Positions 1-9,155 of a stretch of DNA of 64,000 nucleotides are shown piece after piece. Within the stretch, counting starts at the first letter, position 1, and every line of letters starts with the position of its first letter. The DNA lies in assembly GCF_007859655.1 (NCBI RefSeq), contig NZ_CP042304.1, forward strand, positions 620,001-684,000, in the 5' to 3' direction. The position numbers and the translations under genes are program-made. The notes beneath the pieces are model-generated. The model saw nothing but the letters and a program-made list of their open reading frames with translations. It was not told the origin of the DNA and made no database searches. The stretch comes from Devosia ginsengisoli. Its GTDB lineage: Bacteria; Pseudomonadota; Alphaproteobacteria; Rhizobiales; Devosiaceae.

Positions 1-52
1 GGTGACGGTCATGCGAGCTTGTTCCGATCCGGCGTCAGGCGAAAGCGCTCGC

Positions 53-847
53 TTATTCAGCGACCGGCTCGGCCTCGGTGGTGGCAGCAGGGGCATCTGC
101 AGCCGGGGTTTCGGCGGCAGGGGCCTCGTCGCTGACGATTTCGTCTATGGCGCTGGCCGCGGCCTCGGCATCAGCCGCCGGCGCTTCGGCAATGGCGCCC
201 TGCGACAGCAACTGCGCCAGGTAATAGCCCATGCGGTTGCGCGTATTGCTCTGGGTCAGCGGGTCATTCACCACAGCCTCGAAACTGGTCTGCGCGGCGG
301 CGAAGTCGCCGGCCTTGTACTGCGCCAGTCCCAGCGCTTCGCGGGCCGCATTGCGCAGCGGACCGCCCTCGGCGGCAATGCTGCCGGCGCGCGAGTCGAC
401 ATCGGCCAGGCTGCCGGCATCCACCATCAGCGTGGCGCCCAGCACCAGCGCCAATTCGCGCAGGCGCGGATTGGATTGGGTATTGGCCAGCTCGTCATAG
501 GCGGCCACGGCATCGGCAGTGGCGCCTTCGCGGGCCATCACGCCCGCCTTGCGGAACTGCGCCAGCACCGGATAGCTGCCCGAACCGTCGGCAATCAGCG
601 TGTCGAGCTGGCTCTGCGCGGCCGGCAGGTCGCCGCCATCGATCAGGTCGAACGCGGCATAGAGCTCGTCCGACGACTGGGCGGCATTGTTGGCATGATA
701 CCAGGACCAGCCTTCATTGACCGCCACCAGCGCCACCACGGCCACGGCAGCCCCGATCACATAGGGGCCAAACCGCCGCCATAGCGCCCGCATGCGGTCG
801 CTGCGCAACTCCTCATCGATTTCCTGGAAGATATTGTCCTGGGACAT
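53..847 (-). CDS. TPR-type membrane-anchored protein (YfgM-like)
   Basis: 264 aa. The N-terminus is cytoplasmic and charged (starts MSQDNIFQEIDEELRSDRM), followed by one membrane segment at about residues 28-46 and a long Ala/Asp-rich helical periplasmic region with tetratricopeptide-like repeats. The C-terminal 50 residues are a low-complexity Ala/Glu/Pro tail. This is the architecture of the YfgM/TPR_21 family, which in other proteobacteria acts with the Sec translocon and outer-membrane assembly. In related genomes it lies just upstream of bamB and der. A minus-strand ATG at 10-12 could be the start of that next gene, but only four codons are inside the window. The ATG at 845-847 fits the family start. 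Family assignment is good; the precise role is inferred. Confidence 0.8.
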   Translation of the reverse strand: MSQDNIFQEIDEELRSDRMRALWRRFGPYVIGAAVAVVALVAVNEGWSWYHANNAAQSSDELYAAFDLIDGGDLPAAQSQLDTLIADGSGSYPVLAQFRKAGVMAREGATADAVAAYDELANTQSNPRLRELALVLGATLMVDAGSLADVDSRAGSIAAEGGPLRNAAREALGLAQYKAGDFAAAQTSFEAVVNDPLTQSNTRNRMGYYLAQLLSQGAIAEAPAADAEAAASAIDEIVSDEAPAAETPAADAPAATTEAEPVAE

Positions 848-926
848 GGCCTGCCTAAGGTCGTCTTTAATTTGCGCGCACGTTTAGCATGGCTCCCATG
901 GAAAGCAAATGCGCCCCTGAGCCGCC

Positions 927-1589
927 TCACGGCGCGCCCGACAGGTCAGCAGCATCCTGCCCACCGCCCATGCGGCCCAGCGTCCACTCGGCCAGGTAAT
1001 CCGGCCGTCTTATGCCCGGCACCGTATGCACCAGCCAGAACGAGCGCACCGCCCAGCGATAGGGCCGCCGCAATTGTCGTTCCGGCACCCGTTCGGGCCC
1101 ATACCAGATGGTCAGATGGGGTACGCTGGACGGCCGTCCCGCCCGCAAGCCGCGCCGCTGCATCTCCCGCCCGATATCGCCGTACAGCCCCAACAGGTCC
1201 CGCGCCCCGTTCGAACAGCTCAGCACGGTCGGATATTGCGCCCGCCCGCCCGTCTTCGGCCGCGCACCGGCAAAGGTCTGCATCGTGTCGAACACGACAT
1301 CGAAGCCCGGCCGCCGCACCGCTTCGCCCACTTCCAGCGCTTCGTCCAGCAAATCGCCGCCGATTTCCCGCCCGCGCTGCACCATATGCAGCGACACATG
1401 CTGCCGTTCGGCCCGCACCACATTGCGCACGCCGAACTGCCGTCCCAGCCGCTCGGCCCCGCGCTCGATCTCCTGCGCCAAAGCCGGCGGCGGCAGCAGT
1501 GTGAAATAATACCGATGCTCCAGCGCCTTCGCCTCCGCTACAGGCGCCCCACCGAAAAGCTCGAATTGCATCTCCATGACATGGCTCAT
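927..1589 (-). CDS. 2'-5' RNA ligase family protein (2H phosphoesterase)
   Basis: 220 aa from the ATG at 1587-1589, preceded by an AGGGA ribosome-binding site. A longer reading to 1709 is possible but adds 40 residues unlike the family. The two diagnostic 2H motifs are visible: HVSLHM at about residue 65 and HLTIWY at about residue 158, spaced as in LigT/ThpR-type cyclic phosphodiesterases. These enzymes hydrolyse 2',3'-cyclic phosphates or related RNA ends; the physiological substrate is usually unknown. It stands alone, divergent from the gene at 1725. Confidence 0.8.
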   Translation of the reverse strand: MSHVMEMQFELFGGAPVAEAKALEHRYYFTLLPPPALAQEIERGAERLGRQFGVRNVVRAERQHVSLHMVQRGREIGGDLLDEALEVGEAVRRPGFDVVFDTMQTFAGARPKTGGRAQYPTVLSCSNGARDLLGLYGDIGREMQRRGLRAGRPSSVPHLTIWYGPERVPERQLRRPYRWAVRSFWLVHTVPGIRRPDYLAEWTLGRMGGGQDAADLSGAP

Positions 1590-1724
1590 TGTTCCCTGTT
1601 TGTTCTTTTTGTAGAACGGCCGACGGCAGCGGTCAACCACCATCGCTGAATCCCGCCACACTTGTAACTCCCGTCCCGACGCTCCACCGGGATAGCGTTC
1701 TCCCATCACGGCGGAGGAACGGAC

Positions 1725-2003
1725 ATGGCGGCATTTGCAACAAAGAGAACCGGCGCTTCGTTACGCGCATGGAAGCTCGATATATCAGGCATGCTCCGGC
1801 TCGCCGCCGCCCCGACCTTCGCCCTGATGAGCGGCATCGCTGCCCTCAGCACCCCCGGCATGACCATCTGCACCGCCGCCATGTCCTGGTCGCCGATCAG
1901 CGACATGGCCCTGATGTATCTCCTGATGGCCATCTTTCATCTGCCACCATGGCTGGCCCTCGTGTCAGCCCGTTTGCCGCGCCAAACCCAAGGAGACCAA
2001 TAA
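1725..2003 (+). CDS. small hydrophobic protein coupled to a DUF899 gene
   Basis: 92 aa, with a strong GGAGG ribosome-binding site 8 bases before the ATG. After a basic N-terminus there are one or two hydrophobic stretches, at about residues 25-50 and 58-80 (the latter containing MYLLMAIFHLPPWL), so it is probably an inner-membrane protein. Its TAA stop overlaps the ATG of the following DUF899 gene (TAATG), so the two are probably translationally coupled. I recognise it only as a small conserved partner of DUF899-type genes in alphaproteobacteria; its function is unknown. Confidence 0.65.
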   Translation: MAAFATKRTGASLRAWKLDISGMLRLAAAPTFALMSGIAALSTPGMTICTAAMSWSPISDMALMYLLMAIFHLPPWLALVSARLPRQTQGDQ

Positions 2004-2695
2004 TGCAACATGCTGTAGTTTCACACGATGAGTGGCTGGCCGCTCGCCGCGACCTTCTGAAAGCGGAGAAGGAGGTCACCCATCTTCGCGACAGGGTCGC
2101 GCAACAGCGCCTTGCCTTGCCCTGGGTTCGTATCGACAAGGAATACGTGTTCGACACGCCCGAAGGCCCGCGCACGCTCGCCGATCTGTTCGAGGGCCGC
2201 TCGCAACTTCTGGTGCAGCATTTCATGTTCGCGCCGGGATGGAAGGAAGGCTGCCCCAGTTGCTCCTTCATGGCCGATCACACCGACGGCATGAACCAGC
2301 ATCTGGCCCATCACGACGTGACCATGATCGCCGTGTCGCGCGCCCCGCTTGCCGATCTCGAGCGCTATCGCCACCGCATGGGCTGGCAATTCCGCTGGGT
2401 GTCCTCGAACGGCAGTCCGTTCAATTACGATTTCCGGGTCAGCTTCACCCCCGAAGAAGTGGCCAGCGGCCACATCGACTACAACTTCGGCGAGTGGGAC
2501 GAGACCGGCGAGGAATGGCCCGGCCTGAGCGCCTTCATCAAGGACGAGGCGGGCGATGTCTTTCACACCTACTCCACCTTCGGCCGCGGCGTGGAGGTGA
2601 TGATGGGCACCTACGCCCTGCTCGACCTCATGCCGAAAGGCCGCAACGAAGACGAAGGCATGGACTGGGTCCGCCGCCACGACCGCTACAAATAG
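2003..2695 (+). CDS. DUF899 family thioredoxin-like protein
   Basis: 230 aa. The start chosen is the ATG at 2003, which overlaps the stop of the upstream gene and has AGGAG 8 bases before it; the same frame stays open back to 1589 but that extension is not protein-like. The protein carries the DUF899 signature: a helical N-terminus, then FMFAPGWKEGCPSCSF with a CPSC dithiol at about residues 83-86, the FRWVSSNGSPFNYDF segment and a C-terminal DWVRRHDRY. The fold is thioredoxin-like, so a redox role is likely, but no substrate is known for the family. Confidence 0.88.
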   Translation: MQHAVVSHDEWLAARRDLLKAEKEVTHLRDRVAQQRLALPWVRIDKEYVFDTPEGPRTLADLFEGRSQLLVQHFMFAPGWKEGCPSCSFMADHTDGMNQHLAHHDVTMIAVSRAPLADLERYRHRMGWQFRWVSSNGSPFNYDFRVSFTPEEVASGHIDYNFGEWDETGEEWPGLSAFIKDEAGDVFHTYSTFGRGVEVMMGTYALLDLMPKGRNEDEGMDWVRRHDRYK

Positions 2696-2818
2696 CCATC
2701 GCGCGGCGGACTCTTGCGGGCCTACATCCGATGAATAACCGGCGAGTGGCTGAGCCGAATCTCTTTCATCCGATCTTCGTTCAGTATATGTTCTTTGTGC
2801 TACGGAGAAGGATGCCAA

Positions 2819-3076
2819 ATGTACGAGGTCTTTGACAGCTTCTGCAAAATTCCGACGTGGGACACGCCGCATGCGCTCGATGAAGGGCGATTCAGGGCTG
2901 CGCTCAGCGAGGTCGTTCATCTGGCCGACTTCTCGCCAGAAGAAATGGGTCGCTACATTCAGCTAAATCACGCCGAGCCGATCTGGCCAAAGACCGCTGC
3001 TCAACTCGACAAGGTGATCAATCGTCTCGTGGAGTATGCAACGGTTGAACAGAAGCGCGCCCACCGCCGTGTCTAG
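2819..3076 (+). CDS. hypothetical protein, 85 aa
   Basis: The ATG at 2819 is chosen over the one at 2795 because GGAGAAGG ends 6 bases upstream. The product is soluble, mixed alpha-helical and slightly acidic, with two Trp and a single Cys. I do not recognise a family. It stands alone between the DUF899 gene and the convergent guaA, and its codon choice is a little more AT-rich than its neighbours. A real gene is supported by the ribosome-binding site and by clean boundaries with no strong competing frame. Confidence 0.5.
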   Translation: MYEVFDSFCKIPTWDTPHALDEGRFRAALSEVVHLADFSPEEMGRYIQLNHAEPIWPKTAAQLDKVINRLVEYATVEQKRAHRRV

Positions 3077-3133
3077 CTCCTCGAACTGCTGCCAATAAGC
3101 GGGGACGCCGCTTGGTCTGCGTGCGTTCTTCCA

Positions 3134-4705
3134 TTATTCCCATTCGATGGTGCCGGGTGGTTTGCTGGTGACGTCATAGACCACCCGGTTGATGCCGCGC
3201 ACTTCGTTGATGATGCGGGTGGCGGTCTTGCCGAGGAAGTTCATGTCGAACTGATAGAAGTCGGCCGTCATCCCATCGACCGAGGTCACCGCGCGCAGCG
3301 CGCAGACGAATTCATAGGTCCGCCCGTCGCCCATCACGCCGACCGTCTGCACCGGCAGCAGCACGGCGAAGGCCTGCCAGATCTTGTCATACTGGCCCGA
3401 CTTGCGAATTTCATCGAGATAGATGGCGTCGGCCTGCCGCAGGATATCCAGCTTCTCCGGCGTAATCCCGCCGGGGCAGCGGATGGCGAGGCCTGGTCCG
3501 GGGAAGGGGTGCCGCCCGATAAAGCTCTCGGGCAGCCCGAGTTCGCGCCCCAGCACGCGCACTTCGTCCTTGAACAGCTCACGCAGCGGTTCCACCAGTT
3601 GCATATTCATGCGCTCGGGCAGCCCGCCCACATTGTGGTGGCTCTTGATCGTCACTGACGGTCCGCCGGTAAACGACACGGATTCGATCACATCAGGATA
3701 AAGCGTGCCCTGCGCCAGGAATTGCGCGCCACCGAGCTTCCTGGCTTCTTCCTCGAACGTCTCGATGAACAGCCGCCCGATGATCTTGCGCTTGGTCTCA
3801 GGGTCCGATTGCCCGTCGAGCTCCCGCAGGAACACCTTGGACGCATCCACATGCACCAGCGGGATATTGTACTGGTCGCGGAACATGGTCACGACCTGCT
3901 CGCTCTCATTGAGCCGCATCAGCCCATGATCGACATAGATGCAGGTCAACTGGTCGCCGATCGCCTCATGGATCAGCACGGCCGCGACAGAGGAATCCAC
4001 CCCGCCCGAAAGCCCGCAGATCACCTTGCCCGTTCCCACCTGGGCGCGGATTTTCTCGATCATCTTCTGGCGATATGCCGCCATGGTCCAACTGGCGTCG
4101 ATGCCGCAAATCTTGTGGACGAAATTGGCATAGAGCCTGGCGCCATCGGGCGTATGCACCACTTCGGGGTGGAACTGCACCGCCCAGATGCGCCGCGCCT
4201 CGTTGGCGATCATGGCAAAGGGCGCATTGGCCGACGTGCCGACCACTTCGAACCCCTCGGGCAGGGCTACGACGCGGTCACCATGGCTCATCCACACCTG
4301 GCGCTCGGTCCCCAGGTCCCACACGCCGTCATAGAGCGCGGCAGCCTTCTCGACCTTGACTTCGGCCCGGCCGAATTCGCGGTGATGCCCCGCCTCCACC
4401 TTGCCGCCCAGCGCCATGCACAAAGCCTGCTGCCCATAGCAGATGCCCAGGATCGGCACGCCTGCGTCGAGGATTGCAGGATCGATGGTCGGTGCATTCT
4501 CGTCCAGCGTCGAAGCGGGCCCCCCGGACAGCACCACGCCGCGCGGCTGCATCGCCGCAAAGGCGGCTCCGGCGCTCTGGAAGGGGTGAATTTCGCAATA
4601 GACGCCGGTCTCTCGAATGCGGCGCGCAATCAGCTGGGTGACTTGCGAACCGAAGTCGACGATGAGGATCGATTGCGGGCGGTCGGACGTATCTGTGCTG
4701 TGCAT
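3134..4705 (-). CDS. guaA: GMP synthase (glutamine-hydrolysing)
   Basis: 523 aa, the normal bacterial length. It converts XMP to GMP with ATP and glutamine, the last step of GMP synthesis. The N-terminal class I glutamine amidotransferase domain shows the nucleophile elbow GICYGQQ (Cys89) and the FHPEV His/Glu pair at about 177. The ATP pyrophosphatase domain has the P-loop [10 protein letters not shown] at about 235, and the dimerisation domain ends in PPGTIEWE, as is typical. It is followed (upstream on this strand) by tspO without obvious coupling. Confidence 0.98.
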   Translation of the reverse strand: MHSTDTSDRPQSILIVDFGSQVTQLIARRIRETGVYCEIHPFQSAGAAFAAMQPRGVVLSGGPASTLDENAPTIDPAILDAGVPILGICYGQQALCMALGGKVEAGHHREFGRAEVKVEKAAALYDGVWDLGTERQVWMSHGDRVVALPEGFEVVGTSANAPFAMIANEARRIWAVQFHPEVVHTPDGARLYANFVHKICGIDASWTMAAYRQKMIEKIRAQVGTGKVICGLSGGVDSSVAAVLIHEAIGDQLTCIYVDHGLMRLNESEQVVTMFRDQYNIPLVHVDASKVFLRELDGQSDPETKRKIIGRLFIETFEEEARKLGGAQFLAQGTLYPDVIESVSFTGGPSVTIKSHHNVGGLPERMNMQLVEPLRELFKDEVRVLGRELGLPESFIGRHPFPGPGLAIRCPGGITPEKLDILRQADAIYLDEIRKSGQYDKIWQAFAVLLPVQTVGVMGDGRTYEFVCALRAVTSVDGMTADFYQFDMNFLGKTATRIINEVRGINRVVYDVTSKPPGTIEWE

Positions 4706-4773
4706 GGCGAGCCATTATCGCCACGCCGCAGATTCCGCAAGCATCTCCCACGCAGACGAGGCCTGCAGCGTGG

Positions 4774-5259
4774 TTAGTTGAGGATCGCGATGGAGAGATT
4801 GAGCAGGCTGGCAAAGCTCACCCAGGCCAGATACGGCACGAACAGCCACGCCGCCGCGGTATCCAGCCGGAGCGCCGAGATGATGAATGCCACGATCAGC
4901 GCCAATATGGCCAGGATGACGGCAAAGGCCGGCCACAGCATCTGCCCGATGAACCAGATCGGCGACCACGCCCAGTTGAGTGCCATCTGCGCGAACCAGA
5001 CCTTCATCGCCCCGCTGCCGGCGTCGATCATCCATATCCGCCAGCCGGCGACCGCGATCATCACATAAAGCGCAAACCACACTGGCCCGAAAATCCAGTT
5101 GGGCGGGTTGAATGGCGGCTTGGCCAGCCCTTCATACCAGGTACCCGGCACAGATTGCGTGCCGATCAGCGCCCCCACGCCAATGACCACGACGAGGAAA
5201 ATGCCCAGCGTCAGCCAGGGGCGGGGAGTCTTGTAGTCGGCGAGGGAAGGTACGGTCAT
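4774..5259 (-). CDS. tspO: TspO/MBR family protein
   Basis: 161 aa with five predicted membrane helices. The family signatures are present: WYEGLAKPPFNPPNWIFGPVW after the first helix, LNWAWSPIWF in the third and the C-terminal PYLAWVSFASLLN. TspO proteins bind porphyrins and related compounds in the bacterial membrane and influence tetrapyrrole and stress regulation. The gene sits between rsmB and guaA, all on the minus strand, with about 50-70 base gaps, so co-transcription is possible. Confidence 0.95.
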   Translation of the reverse strand: MTVPSLADYKTPRPWLTLGIFLVVVIGVGALIGTQSVPGTWYEGLAKPPFNPPNWIFGPVWFALYVMIAVAGWRIWMIDAGSGAMKVWFAQMALNWAWSPIWFIGQMLWPAFAVILAILALIVAFIISALRLDTAAAWLFVPYLAWVSFASLLNLSIAILN

Positions 5260-5312
5260 GGCTCGGGCTCAACGGGGCTATATTACCCCCAACGCGCGAG
5301 GCTGTCCGCGGT

Positions 5313-6605
5313 TCACTCCACCAGCCGCAAAGCGTTGAAATAAAACCCGTCCGTACCTGTCAGTCGCGGCGTCAGCGCAATCCCGCCCTTGCCGGTCGCC
5401 AGGCCCGCGGGCAGGGCGGTGCCAAAGGCGGCCGCCCACATATCTTCGGGCATGACGGAGGCAAAGCCCGGATTGCCCGCGAGAAAGCCTGCGATTTGCT
5501 CGTCGTTTTCTTCCGGCAGGATCGAGCAGGTGATGTAGACCAGCGTGCCGCCGGGTTTCAGATAGCGCTGGCCCTCCGCCAAAATCGCCGCCTGTTCGCC
5601 CACGCGCTGGCTCAGCAGCTCCGGCGTCAGCTTCCACTTGGTGTCCGGCCGCCGCCGCCAGGTGCCCGTCCCGGTGCAGGGCGCGTCGATCACCACGCGA
5701 TCCATCTTCCCCACGAGATCGTCCAGCGCCCCCGGCTGCGGCGCCCGCACCTGCACATTGCGCGCGCCATTGCGCTTCAACCGATCATAGATCGGCGCCA
5801 GCCGGTTGCGGTCGCTGTCATAGGCAAAGATTTGCCCCTTGTTCATCATCGCCGCCGCCAGCGCCAGCGTCTTGCCGCCGGCCCCCGCACACAGGTCCAG
5901 CACCTGTTCGCCCGGTTGTGCCCCGGCAAGGGCCGCCACGATCTGGCTGCCTTGGTCCTGCACCTCGAACCAGCCCTTGAGATAGCCTTCATCCGTCGTG
6001 ACATTGGGCGTCCGCGCATCGCGCGGCCCGGCCTTCATGGTCACGCCGAGCGGGGCAATCGCCGCTTCCTCGGGCGTGAAGCGCGCCAGCGACTTCATCA
6101 CCCGCTCGCGGCTCGATTTGAGGCTGTTGACCCGCAGATCCAGCGATGGCCGCCCGGCCATGTCCTGCCCCTCGGCAATCCAGTTGTCGCCGAAGCCGCG
6201 CTCCAGCGACGGCGCCAGCCATTCGGGCACATCCGCCAGCACAAAGCCGGGCACATCATCGCCCAATTGACCGACGGCCCGCGCCATTTCCTCCGCGCTC
6301 AGCGCCTCGGGCGCATGATTATCCCCGGCAAAGCTCTCGCTCAGCGCCGCCGGGTCTTCGCCCCAGTCGCGCACCGCCACCGCCAGCACCAGCGCCCTTG
6401 GCGTATCGCTGCCCATCAGCGCCGCATGCGAGGCCCGCCGCCGCAGCGCGTCATAGACCAGGTTGCCGATGGCGGCGCGGTCGCCGGCCCCGGCAAAGCG
6501 GTTGTTGAGCCCCCAGGCCTTCAGCGCTTCCGAAACGGGGCGCTTGCGCGTCTCGACATCGGCAAGCACGGCAATGGCGGCAGAAAGGCGACCGGGGAGG
6601 CGCAT
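5313..6605 (-). CDS. rsmB: RsmB-type rRNA (cytosine-C5) methyltransferase
   Basis: 430 aa. The start is set at the ATG at 6603-6605, whose A is shared with the stop of the upstream MAPEG gene (ATGA). An N-terminal NusB-like RNA-binding domain is followed by a Rossmann methyltransferase with the SAM motif VLDLCAGAGGKT, the motif DAPCTGTGTWRRRPD and the catalytic TCSILPEEN, the two-cysteine arrangement of m5C RNA methyltransferases. The family modifies C967 of 16S rRNA. The protein is close to the Escherichia coli length of 429 aa. Confidence 0.9.
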   Translation of the reverse strand: MRLPGRLSAAIAVLADVETRKRPVSEALKAWGLNNRFAGAGDRAAIGNLVYDALRRRASHAALMGSDTPRALVLAVAVRDWGEDPAALSESFAGDNHAPEALSAEEMARAVGQLGDDVPGFVLADVPEWLAPSLERGFGDNWIAEGQDMAGRPSLDLRVNSLKSSRERVMKSLARFTPEEAAIAPLGVTMKAGPRDARTPNVTTDEGYLKGWFEVQDQGSQIVAALAGAQPGEQVLDLCAGAGGKTLALAAAMMNKGQIFAYDSDRNRLAPIYDRLKRNGARNVQVRAPQPGALDDLVGKMDRVVIDAPCTGTGTWRRRPDTKWKLTPELLSQRVGEQAAILAEGQRYLKPGGTLVYITCSILPEENDEQIAGFLAGNPGFASVMPEDMWAAAFGTALPAGLATGKGGIALTPRLTGTDGFYFNALRLVE

Positions 6606-7042
6606 CAGATACTCGGGGCTAGGATGATCAATCGCAGCACGAGCCATACCCACAGAAGCGCCAGCACCACAAGGCCTGCCGTATAAAGCGCAAACCGCCG
6701 ATAGACCCGATTGCTGATCACATGCACGGCGGCATGGGCATAGCGAAGCGCCACGAACAGCCAGGCCAGCACCACCTCAGCCCAGCCGGCCCCGCCGCTC
6801 CATAGCGCTAGCAATGCCGCGACATAGAACAGCACCGGCAGTTGAAACTGATTGTCGAAACTGTTCGACAGCAGCCGCGCCCGCAGCGGGTAGGCGGCCC
6901 GGTCCGCGGCGATATCCTTGACCGCGATTTCGCCCCGCGCCACCCGCGGCACGCGTTCGAATCCCAGCCAGATCAGAATGCCCAGCGTCAGCAACACCTG
7001 CGCGGCGATAGCCAGGATCAGCAGTTTCTCGGTCAGTGGCAT
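6605..7042 (-). CDS. MAPEG family membrane protein
   Basis: 145 aa starting at the ATG at 7040-7042, which has GGTGGAG 6 bases upstream; a TTG at 7060 would add six residues that contain this ribosome-binding site. Four membrane helices are predicted, with the MAPEG signature around residues 65-110 (NSFDNQFQLPVLFYVAALLAL and the RYAHAAVH motif). Eukaryotic relatives are glutathione-dependent membrane enzymes; bacterial ones are mostly uncharacterised. Its stop overlaps the rsmB start, so the two are translationally coupled, although no functional link is obvious. Confidence 0.85.
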   Translation of the reverse strand: MPLTEKLLILAIAAQVLLTLGILIWLGFERVPRVARGEIAVKDIAADRAAYPLRARLLSNSFDNQFQLPVLFYVAALLALWSGGAGWAEVVLAWLFVALRYAHAAVHVISNRVYRRFALYTAGLVVLALLWVWLVLRLIILAPSI

Positions 7043-7223
7043 AATGAACTCCACCAGCAATTACGGCGCTTTGGCCCGATTGGTTGCATCGGCATGTGAA
7101 ATCAGCGCCGGCCTGCCGCGACAAATTTTCTCTCCCCATGGTGCAAGCGGCCGATTTGGCCCTATATTGCGCCGGTCAAAGCGACCCGATGCTGAGAGCG
7201 GGGCCGCATTCAATGAAAAGACC

Positions 7224-8501
7224 TTGTTCGCAGAAATATTGATCGTCGTCGTCCTGACCATCGTCAACGGCTTGTTGGCAATGTCGGAACTGGCAGTCGT
7301 TTCCGCCCGCCCGGCCCGCCTTCGCGCCATGGCCGATCAGGGCAATAAAGGGGCCGCCACGGCCATCCAGCTTGCCGATGATCCCGGCAAGTTCCTCTCC
7401 TCGGTCCAGATCGGCATCACCCTTGTCGGCATCCTGTCGGGCGCCTTTTCCGGCGCCACTCTGGGCCTGCGGCTGACCGGCTGGCTCCAGTCGATCGGCG
7501 TGGCCGGCAATGTTGCCGATGTGCTGGGCGTCGGCGTCGTCGTGGTGCTGATCACCTATATCTCGCTCATCATCGGCGAACTCGTGCCCAAGCAGATCGC
7601 CCTGCGCGATGCCGAAGGCGTCGCCGCCCGCGTGGCTCCGGCCATGAAGCTGCTGGCCGCCATCGGTTCGCCGGTGGTCTTCGTGCTCGATGTGTCCGGC
7701 AAGGCCGTGCTGACCCTGTTGGGGCAGGGCGGCGAGGCCGAGGAAACCGTCACCGAGGAAGAGGTCAAGACCATCATCGCCGAGGCCACCACGGCTGGCG
7801 TCATCGAAAGCGACGAGCATTCGATGATATCGGGGGTCATGCGCCTGGCCGACCGCTCGGCCCGCGGCCTGATGACCCCGCGCCTCGAAGTCGACGTGGT
7901 CGACCTCTCCGACGATGGCGACGAAATTCGCCGCACCATCCTCGATACCCATCGCTCGCGCCTGCTGGTGCAGGATGGCGATGCGGATTCCATCATCGGC
8001 GTCGTGGCCATCAAGGACATTATCGGCGTCTTCGCCAATGGCCAGCCGCTCGATATCCGCAAATTCGTGCAGCCTGTCCCCGTGGTCATGGACCATGCCG
8101 ATGCGCTGGACGTGGTCCGCGCCATCAGAAATTCCACCGTCCATATGGCGCTGGTGGTCGATGAATACGGCCATTTCGAAGGCATCGTCACCTCGGGTGA
8201 CATCCTCGAAGTCATTACCGGCGTCTTCCAGGAGGAAACCGGCGACGACCCGGCCCTGATCCGCCGCGAAGACGGCTCCTGGCTGGTCGCCGGCTGGATG
8301 CCGGTCGACGAGTTCAGCGACAAGCTCAAGCTCGCCATCGCCCGCGACGCCAAATACGAGACCGTGGCGGGCTATGTCCTCTCCATCATCAATCGCCTGC
8401 CGGCCGTTGGCGAAATCTTCGAGCACAATGGCTGGAAATTCGAGATCATGGACCTCGACGGCCGCCGCATCGACAAGGTCCTGATGACGCGTTTGGATTG
8501 A
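7224..8501 (+). CDS. CNNM/DUF21-CBS-CorC_HlyC domain membrane protein
   Basis: About 425 aa from a TTG at 7224 (LFAEILIVVVLTIVNGLLA). No good ATG exists in this frame, so the start is tentative. Domain order: DUF21 with four membrane helices (residues 1-150), a CBS pair (about 190-320) and a C-terminal CorC_HlyC transporter-associated domain (about 335-420). Homologues called TlyC, YtfL or CorC are involved in divalent cation (Mg2+/Co2+) efflux or homeostasis; the old name hemolysin is not supported by mechanism. It stands alone, divergent from the MAPEG gene. Confidence 0.88.
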   Translation: MFAEILIVVVLTIVNGLLAMSELAVVSARPARLRAMADQGNKGAATAIQLADDPGKFLSSVQIGITLVGILSGAFSGATLGLRLTGWLQSIGVAGNVADVLGVGVVVVLITYISLIIGELVPKQIALRDAEGVAARVAPAMKLLAAIGSPVVFVLDVSGKAVLTLLGQGGEAEETVTEEEVKTIIAEATTAGVIESDEHSMISGVMRLADRSARGLMTPRLEVDVVDLSDDGDEIRRTILDTHRSRLLVQDGDADSIIGVVAIKDIIGVFANGQPLDIRKFVQPVPVVMDHADALDVVRAIRNSTVHMALVVDEYGHFEGIVTSGDILEVITGVFQEETGDDPALIRREDGSWLVAGWMPVDEFSDKLKLAIARDAKYETVAGYVLSIINRLPAVGEIFEHNGWKFEIMDLDGRRIDKVLMTRLD

Positions 8502-8519
8502 CGCCAGACCTCCGGCCAA

Positions 8520-8667
8520 CCCTCTCCCCTTGTGGGAGAGGGTGGAAATCCGCGTTCAGCGGATTTCCGGGTGAGGGGGCTGCGCCATCCCATGCTTCAC
8601 TGCCGATGGATAACTCGGCGCCCCCTCATCCGCCCTTCGGGCACCTTCTCCCACAAGGGGAGAAGGG
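8520..8667 (+). repeat. RIME-like mosaic palindromic repeat, copy 1
   Basis: Two related modules with internal hairpins: 8520-8542 (CCCTCTCC ... GGAGAGGG), an adjacent perfect stem at 8544-8568 (GAAATCCGC/GCGGATTTC), and the inverted partner module 8620-8667 (CCCCTCATCCGCCCTTCGGG then CTTCTCCC/GGGGAGAAG). This resembles the rhizobial intergenic mosaic elements. It fills the gap between the CorC-like gene and the GFA gene. Confidence 0.75.
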
Positions 8668-8757
8668 AAAACTGCCCAAACATCCACGGTAGGTGCTGGC
8701 ACCGTCCATAGTTGATATCATGCCCGATGAAGCCAGAAACCCCAGGGGAGATGCAGC

Positions 8758-9147
8758 ATGGACACTTTCACCGGCGGATGCCTCTGCGGCCAGGTTCGCT
8801 TCGTGGCATCGGGCCGTCCCTACCGGGTCGGCATCTGCCATTGCCTTGATTGCCGCAAGCATCACGGCGCGCTGTTCCACGCCTCCGCGATTTTTCCCCA
8901 GGACGCTGTGACGATATCAGGCGATACCAGCGACTATGCCGGCCGGTTCTTCTGCCCCCGTTGCGGCTCTTCGGTATTTTCCCGCTCAGGCGACGAGATC
9001 GAGATCAATCTGGGCTCCCTGGACGAGCCGAACCAGTTCGTCCCGACCTACGAACTCTGGACCATCCGCCGTGAAGCCTGGCTGCCGCCCTTTCCGCTCA
9101 GGCATTACGAGCGCGACCGCGCCTCCAGCAGCCGCGCCGAGGAATAG
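8758..9147 (+). CDS. GFA (CENP-V/S-glutathione adduct) family zinc protein
   Basis: 129 aa. The zinc ligands of the GFA fold are visible: CLCG at residues 8-11, CHCLDC at about 29-34 and CPRCGS at about 64-69, followed by the conserved LGSLD and the W-rich C-terminal part. The family contains glutathione-dependent formaldehyde-activating enzymes, but most members are functionally uncharacterised. A GGGGAG ribosome-binding site lies about 10 bases before the ATG. It is a single gene, convergent with the GNAT gene. Confidence 0.92.
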   Translation: MDTFTGGCLCGQVRFVASGRPYRVGICHCLDCRKHHGALFHASAIFPQDAVTISGDTSDYAGRFFCPRCGSSVFSRSGDEIEINLGSLDEPNQFVPTYELWTIRREAWLPPFPLRHYERDRASSSRAEE

Positions 9148-9155
9148 CCGCCTCC

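Noticed and set aside
1..12. Start of a bamB-like gene running off the left edge
   Set aside because: A minus-strand ATG at 10-12 fits the expected gene order, but four codons are not enough to support a feature.
2..784. Plus-strand open frame of 260 codons over the TPR gene
   Set aside because: It is the complement of the TPR protein gene, has an Arg/Gly-rich composition without family features and lacks a ribosome-binding site.
7176..8519. Long minus-strand open frame of 447 codons
   Set aside because: Shadow of the CorC-like gene; His/Asp/Gly-rich without family features. Similar shadows over purF, dnaB, pepA, lptD and the helicase were dropped for the same reason.
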